NCBI RefSeq assembly: GCF_008831285.2
Contig: NC_045140.1
Location: 16,674,370 to 16,738,369 of the forward strand
Reading direction: 5' to 3'
Length of the DNA: 64,000 nt
Origin: Nymphaea colorata
Lineage: Eukaryota > Streptophyta > Magnoliopsida > Nymphaeales > Nymphaeaceae
In this document: piece by piece, positions 13,017 to 23,900 of the stretch
Position numbering within the stretch: the first letter of the stretch is position 1
How the letters are laid out: the number at the start of each line of letters is the position of its first letter
Made by a program: the position numbers and the translations under genes
The notes under the pieces: generated by a model
Seen by the model: the letters and a program-made list of their open reading frames with translations, nothing else
Database searches by the model: none
What the model was told of the DNA's origin: nothing

Positions 13017-13359
13017 TCCTGCACTGGTATAACGCTTGTGGTATAAGATATGGCCAGCTAGAAGAAAACATCGGTATTGATCTATGGCGGTAATTATTAG
13101 CACCGGTATAGGGGGACAAACAGTCCCCAAAAAACCCAACAAATGAAATTTACTCCCGACCAAAAAAAAACAAAAAACAAAAAACTTATAAGCTCCTAAG
13201 CCATTTTTTGTCTGCTCATTCAATCTAACTGGTCATTGAAATGGGGCCGGAGTGGACATATACACGCATTTGACGAATTCTGTAGACTTTATGAAAGTTG
13301 GTTTCAGAAATGCTGGTCTTTTTTACTATTATCTATGGCCGTTATCATTTTATTATTAT
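13017..13359. other. Non-coding spacer
   Basis: No gene or structured element recognised; A-rich tract near 13160-13185. Confidence 0.45.
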
Positions 13360-14219
13360 TTTATTGTTTACAAACAGATCTAGATTGAGGAAGATTAGGT
13401 TAAGATATTTTTCCTATCAAACTATTATCGAGATCACACTTATAAGATCAGATTGCACCTATCAAATTTATTTCGGTTGGGCAGCAGCTCTGTTGAAAAT
13501 CGACAATAAATTATTGGGATAAGGTAGAGTGGGATCAGTGATCAGAGAGGTTGCGCGAGTTGGTGTCTTGACAATGAAAAAAAAGACCGTGCAAGATTAA
13601 AGATAGTATCCAGTAATTATATTGACTAAAATTTTTAAATTATAATTCCATCTATTAAGCTTGGCTCTCTTCCCTTCTGCGTAAGACTTTAATCAATTCT
13701 GAAATCCTTCCTTCGCCTCGATTCGTCCATGTTAATTTTGACTATTAAATTTGAACATTCTCTATAATTTGCAGTTGGACGTATATCCATATTCATTAAT
13801 TTTGACTATTAAATTCAGTGAAAGAACATATTGAAAAGAGTTGTTAAAGTCGTCGAACTCACTGTGATGTTTTATATATGGAAGTCTTTACTTTCCATTT
13901 GTAGCCTTTCTCATTAGATGGTAAGAGTTAAAATTTGAAACAAAAAGAAGGTTATCGCAACGGTCATTTGTTTAATGAAATACTGTCCTCGCTTTCTTTT
14001 CTTATTATCAACATAGGTTACGCTCTTCTCTCTCGATCTTTCGAGGTCTCTTTCATCTCTCAATTCTGCGGGAGGTGCAGGTGTCTTGGGTGGCACCGGC
14101 AACCAGCGATGCACCGGAGCATCCCAGGAGCGGGTCTCCGACAACCATTCACCAAACCATGGTAAAAGGTATCTCTCTCTCTCTCTCTCTCTCTGTCCCA
14201 CAACGCTAGAAGCCCTATT

Positions 14220-14470
14220 CCTCCACCCTCTGCTTCGAGGCGGAGGGTTTCTGAAACCAGCGGAAACCCTCTGCCTCGAGGCAGAGGGTTTCCTCTGAAA
14301 CACTCTCAAACGGAGGTTTCAGAGTTCAGACAAAACCCTCTACCTCATGGCAAAGGGTTTCCTCTGCATCGAAGGCGGAGGCGTTGAGAGAGTTTCTTTG
14401 AAACTTTCTCTTAGGGTGGATGATTTTTCAGAAAAACCCTCCGCCTTGAGGCGGAGAGTTTCTGCGTCGA
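14220..14470. repeat. Cluster of GC-rich palindromic boxes
   Basis: About six boxes of the form AAACCCTCTGCC..GAGG..GGGTTT occur within 250 bases. The best, 14262-14293, is a perfect 32-base palindrome of two 16-base arms with CTCGAG at the centre. Others near 14226, 14333, 14365 and 14434 are imperfect. The corresponding palindrome in block A copy 3 (62847-62878) has one mismatch. The AAACCCT words resemble plant telo-box promoter motifs. Confidence 0.85.
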
Positions 14471-15029
14471 TGTAGCTTGTCTTGAGAAAGTTTGTATATA
14501 TTATATAAGTTGAAGTCCGACTGATGAGTGAATTTTCTCAAAATTGGTCGGTTTCAATATTTTGGAACCCACTTTCCAATAAGGTTTCTTAAATTTCTTT
14601 TTTGGTTGCCATCAAAATCTTGATTTTATAAAGTTCTAATTTCATGAGCAGAGATAATCTCTTGAGCAGTATACCAATCTATGGTCGAGAGCTTTTCTTT
14701 TGTTAGGAATCTCTAAGAATTCTACTTTGGCTTCATCACTGTGCCATGTCTACATCAAGATGTATCTTTATTTACCTTTGATATTTCCTTGAGGAAGAGG
14801 AGAAATTTCATGTTCTTGCTATCAGTTGGCTGAAAGGAATTTTGGAAGACCTTCGATATGAGCAATGATGAGGAGTTCGATGAAGCTTGGGAAAGGATAT
14901 TACATTGACTTTGGCAATCACGCATTTGCAAGGCTTCAACAATGAAATACTATGAGAAGAAACCCTCATATTCTATAAGATTCTGACAAGATATCAAAAA
15001 AACAAAAGCACCTAGAGGAGGGGGCTGGG

Positions 15030-15530
15030 GGATTTCTCTACTGTCATTGAGCTGAAGGTGATGCAATGAGTTTCCTTCAGACCAACCTCCAAAGTGCTAA
15101 AATGAAAAAGAAGAAAGGAAAGGAAGCACCAAGAGTGGGGGGATTTCTGTACTATCACTGAGCTGAAGGTGATGGAATGGGCTTCCTCGCGGGGGAATTT
15201 CTCTACTGTCACTGAGCTGAAGGTGATGGAATGAGTTTCCTCTTAGCGAACCTCAAAAGTGCTTATAAAAAAAAGAAAAAAAAAATGGGGGCACCAAGAG
15301 GGAGGATTTCTGTACTATCACTGAGCTGAAGGTGATGGAATGGGCTTTCTCGCGAGGGAATTTCTTTACTGTCACTAAGCTGAAGGTGATGGAATGAGTT
15401 TTTTCCAAGCAAACCTCAAAAGTGCTTAGAAAAAAAGAGGCATCAAGAGGGGGGGAGGGGAATTTCTGTACTGTCACTAAGCTGAATGTGATGGCATGGT
15501 CTTTCCTCCAAGCAAACCTCATAAGTGCTA
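15030..15530. repeat. Minisatellite array in block A
   Basis: About six copies of a core reading CTGAGCTGAAGGTGATGGAA lie near 15045, 15160, 15212, 15322, 15376 and 15478. They alternate short (about 52 base) and longer (about 110 base) spacing, the longer spacer carrying an AAAAAGAAG tract. The same array appears from 63640 to the right edge. Long frames on the minus strand (repeating HSITFSSV) are by-products of the repeat. Confidence 0.85.
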
Positions 15531-15545
15531 AAAAAAAGAAGAAAA

Positions 15546-17010
15546 GGGAAAAAAAGGATCAGGAATTATAAAGTTATGGGGCCAAAATCTCAAGTATCAA
15601 TTGCAAAAATCTTTTGCACATGCGAGATTCCAAGTCAATGTTTTCTCCTTTTTTGTGCTTTTCTATGAGGCTGAGAATTACTCCTCTATGTTCATATCCT
15701 AGAGATGTAAAGAGTTCCATTCAAGAAGCTTGATAGCATTGCTATGAGGTACATCTTAATACTCATGAAATATTTTGGGTAAAAAAGAATATATCTCCTG
15801 CACACAAACACTTGCACTCACAAAACTCAAGTTGAAATTCTTAGAGATTATGGCAAATAAGGTTGTGATCTGATTGATATATTGCTCACCTTTTGCTCAT
15901 GAAAAAGTGTAAACAAAGTTTTCAAACAAAATTCATCCCCCTAGTATTATTGTTGCATCGAACTATCTTCCTCACAATTAATCCCTGCTGTCTCACCAAA
16001 GGAGGATTTTTTATTAGAATATTAAATCATAACCTTCATTTGAATCAATGACAACACCCTGATGCTTGACTTGATGAGAAGCAACCATGTGTTAAGGGGA
16101 ATGGAAAAGAGATGGCCAAGTAGTTTGGCATGACACCTTGGTGCAGGAAGGAACCTTTTTTTTTTTTTTGTGTCTTTCCCTTCCTCTTTTTAACTTCTCT
16201 TTTATGGCAGACTGAAATTAGTTGAGTTTGGTTTAGTTTGGAATTAAATTTAGGCCATGCTTGGCTTTGACTTTTCTGTGTTTGTATGAGGTTTGTTGGG
16301 AAAGGGAATTTTCTTGGAAAATCTCCATTTTTTGTTTGTGAAGGGTTTGCATGGTTTACGTAGAGGTAGAGGGTTAGCTGCCAAAAAACTTCTCAAGTTT
16401 GGGTCTCTCTCTCTCTCTCTCTGTGTGTGTTTCACCATGGTATTGATTTCCCTCTGTATTGTTCTCTTGTCATATTCAATTGTCTTTTTCTTCTCTTTGG
16501 AAAGTTTTCTCATCTTAATTATTTTTTTGAAGTGCATTCATGCTTCTTCTCCTTACTTGCCATGTTCATCTCTCTTTGTCTCCTTCCAATAAAAAATTCT
16601 CTTATTTTCAGCATATGGGTGTTGGTTCTTCAGGTGGTGAGTATTCTTTGTTATCATGTCCACATATTGTTCAGCTAGTTTGTTTGCATTTCCATTTGTT
16701 TAATATTGAGGCAACGTTAATTGCTGGCCTTCCCTCGATTGACAATGAAAAAATAAATATTAGAACACCATGGGATCTAGGTAAATCTAGAATGTATAAT
16801 CATTTCAAGAAAACCCTGAAAAAGGTTTTACGCCTAAAGGGTCCAACCATGGGTGCAAACGTAGTCCTCTTTTCAATATTGTTTGGGATCATCATAAATT
16901 TCATTTTGTTCTGTTTGGTAGACAAGATTTGTGTGTTTCACCATTCACATATACATATGATCTTAAAAGATCAGGTAATAGTGTTGTTGGCAAAATGCTT
17001 TATATTCTAC
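15546..17010. other. No gene recognised
   Basis: AT-rich DNA with a (CT)n/(GT)n tract near 16405-16430. A plus-strand frame open at about 16540-17070 encodes hydrophobic and unremarkable stretches (for example NEKINIRTPWDLGKSRMYNH); I could not assign it to a family and there is no supporting splice structure. Confidence 0.45.
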
Positions 17011-17275
17011 CTGCTGCCAAGGTGTATGTCTAGCTCTGTCTTCAAACACTGCTTTATGGTGCACAGATGAGACCTTCAAGGTACGTGCATCTGCACCATC
17101 ACAATCATCTTTCTCTTTTTTTTTTCTCTTTGTTCATGCTTAGCCTTCCTTGCTGCTAAGGTGTATGCCTAGCTCTGTCCTCAAACACTTGAAAGCACTA
17201 GTTGTATGCCAATATAGAGCCTGGATGAGGCCTTCAAGATACCAGCACCATCACAATGATCTCTTTCTTCTTTCT
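17011..17275. repeat. Imperfect tandem duplication around GTGTATG
   Basis: Units at about 17011-17110 and 17148-17275 share AAGGTGTATG, CTAGCTCTGTC, CAAACACT, GAGGCCTTCAAG or GAGACCTTCAAG, and CACCATCACAAT. The second has an extra insert of about 25 bases. Non-coding as far as I can see. Confidence 0.7.
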
Positions 17276-17611
17276 TTCTTCAATTCTTGGTTTTGTTTGA
17301 AAATTTGCCCAAAACATTTCAGGATTTTTTGAACTTCCAGTTATTTTTGATAGATTTTTAAGCTATTCCTGTTTTTGTTTCTCATGAACTAAAATTCTGA
17401 AAACCAAGCTTAGTTCTCATCTTTTTAATTCTATCTATTAATGAGATTTTTCAATTCTACTTTTTCTGAATGTTTTGTGAAATTTTATAGTTTTTGTTGG
17501 ATTTTTATACTGAGGAAAATTTCTTGCTGGTGAAGCTCAACCAAACATGAAAAGTAACAACACCAAGATACATCATTTAAATGCAAGGAAATGAATAAGC
17601 AAAATAATCAC

Positions 17612-17705
17612 CTCCATGGTGCTGTAAGTAGTCACCAACAGGAATAAGCATGCCACCTCTATATTCAGATTTCTTCCATTTCCCAAGAAATTTCAAAGGT
17701 ACCTC
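17612..17705 (-). other. Likely isolated exon, unknown protein
   Basis: On the minus strand an acceptor (CTGTTGTAG) precedes 17705 and a GTGATT donor follows 17612. The 94 bases are open and read EVPLKFLGKWKKSEYRGG, then MLIPVGDYLQHHG. The peptide looks like genuine protein (mixed composition, no repeats), but I do not recognise the family. No partner exon with compatible phase was found nearby. Confidence 0.4.
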
Positions 17706-18443
17706 CTACAACAGAAAAAATACACAGGAAGAAATTATAAAATGCTCCAAATTCCATTTCTTCACAACCTCTTGGTTGAGCTTCATTGGCTAGCAATTTT
17801 CCTCAGTATGAAAACACAATGCATATAAAATGTAAGACATATCCATATGTCACACAAGATACATGATTAATGGCTCATGTTGGCTTCCAATGAATCCTCA
17901 ACTTAAAAAATGTCCTTTTTCACGCTAATCCATTTCTTCTACCTCTGTTTCTCCAAGCAATATTATTCTTTTTGTCCTCTTCTCGTTACATAATTTGTTT
18001 ACAAATCTAATAACTTGAAGATGCATTGCAGCCTGATCCATTCCATGCTCTTTTCTTTATTGTTTTTATGCTATTAACATGTGCACACGTTTGTTCACCT
18101 ACCTGAATAGATGCAGGGTAAAATGACTGTCCTTTTTTAAGCTTAAACGTTCTAAAAGTATTACATTTTGAATAAGGTCTTGTTCAGGCACCATCCAAGC
18201 TGTACCTGGTTGTTATGGTTTACCCACATAACAACATAGGAATCTGGCCATTCAATTTTTAAAGTTAGTTTTTATGTTAATCAACATAAAAAATATGGGA
18301 ATCAGAAAAAAAAAAGGAAAGTTCAGAATATATTAATTACTATAGTAATCAAGATGTGTGTGATTATAAACATAAGCAAAGTTGAGTCCCAGTGCTGCTT
18401 AGGTTGTTGAAAGTTAACTGTTGATGAAGTATCTCTCTTTCAG
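17706..18443. other. Non-coding, flank of VPS13 scrap
   Basis: No gene seen. The last 60 bases (GTTGAAAGTTAACTGTTGATG and following) are homologous to the intron in front of the first VPS13 fragment at 11735-11774. Confidence 0.5.
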
Positions 18444-18476
18444 GGCCTTGCAGGTCTGTTACAGTCACCAAACCAG
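18444..18476 (+). pseudogene. VPS13-type exon fragment (copy 2)
   Basis: After TCTCTCTTTCAG the frame reads GLAGLLQSPNQ, the same segment as at 11775 but ending 10 codons earlier. Both intron flank and exon are shared, so this is a duplicate of a genomic (unspliced) fragment, not a retrocopy. Confidence 0.5.
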
Positions 18477-20239
18477 CTTTCGATTAGGACTTTTATGTTT
18501 AGTATTCATCATTTTCCTTTTAGATTTTTCAATATTTCTCATTACCTCGTAGGGCACTGGTGGAAAGGTTTGCATTCTTACTTTCTTGTTTTCTTTTTGG
18601 GAGTGAGATTATATATCTTGTGGTTAGTGAAAACAGGGTTCAATTTAGTTATTAAATATAGGTTCACTTATTTATTTTCTTGGTGTTTTTATATTCCTAG
18701 TTGTTTTTATTGCTTTTCTTTTTGTTTGAATTCTTGTTCTTGAACTAAAAGCACATGGAAGAAGCGATTTGACAGGTGGGGATAGAGTAAAAATTGACTG
18801 TTTGTGTTTGATTTTTGAATTTGATTGTTTATTTTTGCTTTTGTTTTGCCAATAATTTTTTTTTGAGAAACTATAATTTTTTTATTTTTAGGATCATTTT
18901 CAAAGTGGTCTAGGAATTGTTGCTGATGTTCTCTATTTTTGGCAGAATTTTCACATTAAAAAATTGTTTAAATATATATATAAAACCGCCTTCCAAATTT
19001 CTGCTTTTTTATCTCGAACTTCTTCAATGTATGTAAAATGGGGGCTCTTTTTGTTTCAAATTTTCAACTTCTAATTTATTTTCCTATACTGCTAGTTGTG
19101 GACAGAAGGTTGCAGACCGATTTTGAACAAGATAGGGGCGGACTTTTCATTTAGTTGTTCAAAGTTAGGGATTGAATTCAACTTTGTGCTTTCAAAATTT
19201 CAGAATCTTGGACGTGTAGAATGGAAGCTATAGAATTTTTATTAGATTTTGTTTTCTGCTCTCGAGTTGCAGAAACTCATAATTTCTGAAATTTATCTGA
19301 TTTTGCCAAACTTTACCTTTCTTCTAAGAACATGATATAGGGGTGGACACCCTTGCTCACTTCTCAGATGTTCCAACAGTTGACATCCAAGGTTGCCGCC
19401 ATCATTCCTGGTTCCAGACAGTGAATTCAATGAATAATCGTGGATCCATTCCAGGGTAAAGTTTTTCTCTCTCCCATGTTATTATTCAATGAATAATCGT
19501 GGATCATTCTTGGTTTCACTTAAATCTTTTAGGTGACATTCAAGTTCAGACTTGTGTGTGGATCCAACACTTAAGTGCCTCTGTATCCATTTTAAGAATT
19601 TTCTTTGCTCCCTTACTGTTGCTAGCTAGCTAGTAATCGCTAGTGATGAAGCCCATCAGTGTTGTGAAATGTGATGAGGCGAAGCAAAGCGATGAGCTTG
19701 TCGAGGTGGAATGAAGCGGAAGCTTGAAGACAAATTCATAAATTTATCACAACAACATAAAATGTGTTCTGTTTCATTTTTCAAATCGTTATTACTATAA
19801 TTAATCAATCAATTAATTGCAATTAAGCTAGCACATGCAATTATGAATTCGTGATATAAAGCTAAAGTATGCATGTTTATCATGATTCCTAGTTGAACCA
19901 TATGTTTATTGAGCTAACAAGTGCTGACCTAAAGAGATAAAAGAGAAAGGGACGGTAAAGAAAGTGGGGCAATCTGTGAGTGAGAGAGAGGCAGAGTGGG
20001 AGAGTTGACCAGCCAGCGGTCCAAAGGTGGAAAGGGAAAGAGAGAGAGAGAGAGATGGCAAAACAGTAGAAAGAGAGAGAGAGTCAGCCTTCATCTTTTT
20101 CACATTAACGGTTGATATGTGAACAAATACTAAATGAAGAAAAAGTCTATGTCCTTTTTCTTTTTGCTTTTGTCTCAATCAACAGCCGGTTTGAGATTAT
20201 TTTTATGTGTCTAACACATAAGTGTCTAATTCAAATATT
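18477..20239. other. Intergenic with repeat scraps
   Basis: A 20-base word CAATGAATAATCGTGGATCC is present near 19428 and again, slightly changed, at 19486. At 19530-19760 lies a segment (TTCAGACTTGTGTGTGGATC through AAGCTTGAAGACAAATTCAT) that recurs at about 30750-30975, 53126-53350 and, in part, 60660-60718. Short GA-rich stretches at 19980-20090. Confidence 0.5.
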
Positions 20240-20545
20240 TGATTGTTTAAACAGTCTAGATTGAAATTAGGTTAATATGTTTCTTCTTTATGGCTCACTT
20301 ATAGATCAATTGCACTATCAATTACGGTGGCAGCCCTGTGTTTACGAAACTATAATATTATTGATAGTTTGGTGGTCTGAATGCACATAAGGTGCAGGTT
20401 GATTAAGATAGTAGCCAGTAACTATATTGAGTAAGATTTTTAAATTTTTAGTTCCATCTATTAGGCTTGGCTCTCTTCCCTTCTGCGTACTTTAATCAAT
20501 CCTGAAATCCTCCCTTCGCCTCGATTCGTCCATGTAAATTAAGGG
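20240..20545. repeat. Block A lead segment, copy 2a
   Basis: Diverged match to 13360-13740, including GGCTTGGCTCTCTTCCCTTC and GCCTCGATTCGTCCATGT. The continuation of the block appears at 22225 after satellite-like DNA, so the block is split by about 1.7 kb of other sequence. Confidence 0.6.
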
Positions 20546-20605
20546 TGCTTGAGTTGGGAACAATGACTATTATAAATATAAATTTTGCTTATTGTCCAAG
20601 TCGCG

Positions 20606-20632
<27 letters not shown>
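20606..20632. repeat. Poly(A) tract
   Basis: Uninterrupted run of 27 A. It could be the tail of a retroposon, but no retroposon body was recognised next to it. Confidence 0.9.
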
Positions 20633-20637
<5 letters not shown>

Positions 20638-20999
20638 AACCACGACATATATATCAGATCCATGTAATTCAAATGAAAAATGTAGGACTTCCCATACTAA
20701 ATAAAATACACCTACCCTATTTTGGTTTTGCAAGAGAATCCAAATCCACTAAATATTTACTTAAATCTGAATGACCAGATGCTTACATTCAAATATATCT
20801 TAAATCTTAATCAGATAACAATATCCAACTTTTTATGTGGTTCGTCAGAAATTGGATCTAAATTGGATTTATTAACGTCCCTATTAGAAAAAAGATGTTG
20901 TCCAGTTGGCCTGTCGTAGTATTGTAAATTTGAAACCGAACTTTGGGGTTGATAAAATTCTTGTTATTTTATAAGCTGGAATAGATATACGGCATGAGG

Positions 21000-22030
21000 A
21001 AATTTGATGTGTTCTCAGTATGAGCTGGTAAAAGATGTGGGCTTTACAAAATGGCTGCATTTTTTTCGCATGTTAGAAAAACTGTTGTTTTCTTAAGTTG
21101 GTGACTGTTTAAATTTGCAAAAGCAGTATCGATCTCTTATAAATTTTTAAAAGTTTTATATAGCTTTTTACAAACTTTAAAATTCTTTTAAATTTGTAAG
21201 TATTGTTTCCAACTCATAAAATTTGTAAGCATTCAAGTTTTCAAAATTTTCAAATCTTAGAACTTCTTGGACGTGATGAAACTTTTGCCCTTTCCTTTTT
21301 TTTTTTTTTTACAATTGCCAATGGTTTTGGAATGTATTTTTTCGGTTTCTAAAAGTTAACCCTTTTTATGTATTTGGGTGAAATGTGTGCAGAGTTTGAA
21401 ATTTTGTGTAATCATAGTATTAATAATTTTGGAAAGTTTTCCGAATTTACGTTTGAAAAGTAGCATTCGAACTTCGTAAAAGTTACTACTCTTATGGGTT
21501 TTAAACTTTATATTAGGCATAACTTTTCTTTTATAGTTGAAACACTTTTGAACCTTTTTAACATTTTGCAAATGTTGTTTTGAACTTATAAAATTTAGGA
21601 ATGTTTGAAAAAGCTTTACTTTACATAGTTTTGGTTTTTGAAAGATGATATTTTTACGAGTTTTTGTGAAATTTATCTACTATTTGAAATTTTGCAATAG
21701 TTAAACAAAAGCTGTTTCGGTTTTACAAAATGGATGCACTTTTTCGTATGTTAGAAAGACTTGTTTTTTAAGTTGATGACTCTTTAAATTTGCAAAAGCA
21801 GTATCGATCTCTTATAAATTGTTTAAAAGTTTTATGTAGTTTTTTACAAACTTTACAAATCTTTTAAATTTGTAAATATTGTTTTGGACTCATAAAATTT
21901 GTAAGCATTCAAGTTTTTCGAATTTTTCAAATCTTACATGTTCTTGGACATGATGGGACTGTTGCCTTTTTTTTTTTTTACAGTTGCTAATGGTTTTGGA
22001 TGGTTTGTTTTCAGTTTCTAAAAGTTAACA
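21000..22030. repeat. AT-rich satellite S1, first locus
   Basis: Two units of about 680 bases share GTTTTACAAAATGG-type words, GCAAAAGCAGTATCGATCTC, TTTTATGTAGTTTTTTACAAA or TTTTATATAGCTTTTTACAAA and TAAAATTTGTAAGCATTCAA (near 21120 and 21795, for instance). The same family fills 44750-45914 and 49176-51050. Dense T-rich words with TTTTGCAAA and no coding frames. Confidence 0.75.
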
Positions 22031-22224
22031 TTTCTTATGTCTTCAAAAGCAGTAAAACAGTAAAAAAGAGTAAGGCAAGACACTTGGCATGTAGATTTAA
22101 TAAAGATAGAGTACTACCAAAATCTGGAGTTATCATAGTGGGAAAATTGGAAACGACATCAGATCTATGAAACCCAAATGAAAAATATAGGAATTGCCAT
22201 GCTAAACTGATGTTATTATACATA

Positions 22225-22600
22225 TGGGAGTCTTTTACTTTCTTTTTATGGTTTTTCCATTTAATTGATGAGTTAAATTTGGAAACCAAAAAAGCATCGC
22301 AGCGGTATCTCCTTTGATAAATACTTTCATCTCTTTCTTTCTCATTTCGACGTCATTTCTCTCTCACCTCTCGATCTTTCGAGCCTCTCTCATCTCTCGA
22401 TTCTGCGAGAGGTACAGCTGTTTAGGGTGGCTCGGCAAGCAACGGCGCACCGGAGCATCGCGACGACCACCACCATGGTAAGGGTTTCTATCTATCTCTC
22501 TCTCCCTCTCTCTCTTAAGCTAAACCTCTGCTTCGAGGCAGAGGGTTTCTGAAACCAGAGGAACCCTCTCAAGCCTGGTTTCTCTGGATCTTCATCTTGG
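22225..22600. repeat. Block A core, copy 2b (promoter-like)
   Basis: Shares with 13860-14250 the GGAGTCTTTTACTTTC-like lead, CACCTCTCGATCTTTCGAG, a leader ending in ACCACCACCATGGTAAGGG and a (CT)n tract followed by GCTTCGAGGCAGAGGG. The ATG immediately followed by a GTAAG donor suggests a first exon that contributes only the start codon. No downstream coding exon was identified. Confidence 0.5.
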
Positions 22601-23900
22601 CAGCACTAAAAGTTTCAATCCGTTGGTAAAATGAAAGACAACCCTTTGTTTGTCTATTTAGTTTAATAATGCTGTGTGGGGTCGTCTGCACATGACTTAT
22701 GATTTTAATTTAATCGCTTCCTTTAGTTAGAAATATAGGTTTTTAACATAGTTAGTATGCATGGGATTCACTTGCATGTTGTTCTAGGCTCACTTGTCTA
22801 ACTTTTTCTTGAATTTGCACTGGTGGGGAGCGAATACACAGGTAAGTTTTAGACGAACATGTTTTGATTTTTCCACTAAGTACTTTACATTTGTTTTTCT
22901 TGTTATTTGTGTTATTCTGCCCTGTGTGCTTGAGCGTTGCATGTTCATCTTGGTTGCAAACTTAATAGAGTATAAATATTTTATGTTTTGATTTTCTTTC
23001 TTGTGAAAAAAAAAAGTTTTTGTGAACATGTTCTATTTTTGTATAGAAACTATGCTAAATTGAAAAACCCGAAATAAATACCCAAATTGTTCAAAAAAAT
23101 TTGAATTTTGGTTTTCTGATATCCTCTTTTTCTGTAGGTATAAAGCACTTAGTTTTGGTATCAACTCTTTACAATATAATGTTTTTTATTAACCTGGGTA
23201 CGTGAACCTATCAGAACTGGAAAAGTCTGCCCCTGTTTTAGGTGGAACATTTTTTTACTTTCGTTTTATGAATTAAAGTCTGAATGTGGTCTGATTTTTG
23301 GTATGATATTTCTCTACTATCTCTGATGTCATCCCACAAAATTTAGGACTTTTTGAGCTTTTAGTGGTTTTGACAGATTTCTATACTGTTCCTCGTTTCT
23401 GTTTCTTGGGAACTATAATTCTGAAAACCAGAATTTTCTGCTCCGTTCTCAGATTATTAATGCTCTGTAGAAAAGATATTATCAATTGTACCTTTTTTTA
23501 GTGTTTTTTCGATCTTTCTAGTTCCTATTTCTGATTTTTCTTTAACTTTTAGGCCTTTGTATATCTATCAAATAGAGTAAAATTCTGAACCTGTTTACAG
23601 GTTAAAGAATTTCCACTTAGGGAGATGAAGGCTCCTTAGGACATGTATGGTGTTTTTGTTTTGATGTCTGCGTATTGTTTTTGTGTATTAATGCTAAGAG
23701 GATTATCTCTTATCAAGTTTTGTTTGTGCTATCTAGAGGTGTGGCCTCTGGTTTAGTATGCCCTTTAGCTGTATTTTAGATATGAAAACCACAATTTGAG
23801 TCGTATATTTAGGACCTTTGTAAGTATATGCACGAGTGAAAAATCCTTGCGAGCCTCTTGTTTATTTGATCTTGTATTCTTAACCTCACTTGTGATTACC
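22601..23900. other. No gene recognised
   Basis: T-rich intron-like sequence on the plus strand, consistent with an intron following the possible first exon at about 22475. No exon with clear homology was seen. Confidence 0.4.

Larger units (their letters stand above)
13360..15545. repeat. Block A, copy 1: promoter-like repeat block
   Basis: A block seen again at 62389-64000 (full-length match from 13780 on) and in part at 20240-20545 and 22225-22600. Order in this copy: AT-rich lead, TTTATATATGG (TATA-like, about 13871), a CT-rich leader with TCGATCTTTCGAGG, a short GC-rich segment ending near an ATGG followed by GTAA-type donor sequence, a (CT)n tract (14170-14195), a palindrome cluster (14220-14470), an AT-rich stretch, and a minisatellite (15030-15530). 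It looks like a gene 5' region (promoter, leader, first donor) that was multiplied without a recognisable gene body. Confidence 0.65.

Noticed and set aside
15012-15522. Minus-strand proteins with repeated HSITFSSV
   Set aside because: Translation of the minisatellite. No start context or splice structure.
15030-15530. CRISPR-like array
   Set aside because: Spacers are themselves repeated and length-variable, the setting is a plant nuclear genome, and no cas-like genes occur.
16540-17070. 176-residue plus-strand frame as a gene
   Set aside because: Not conserved with anything I recognise, no leader or splice pattern, and its end overlaps a non-coding tandem repeat.
20606-20632. Poly(A) tail of a LINE or SINE
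   Set aside because: No upstream retroposon body or target duplication identified; simple A-run is sufficient.
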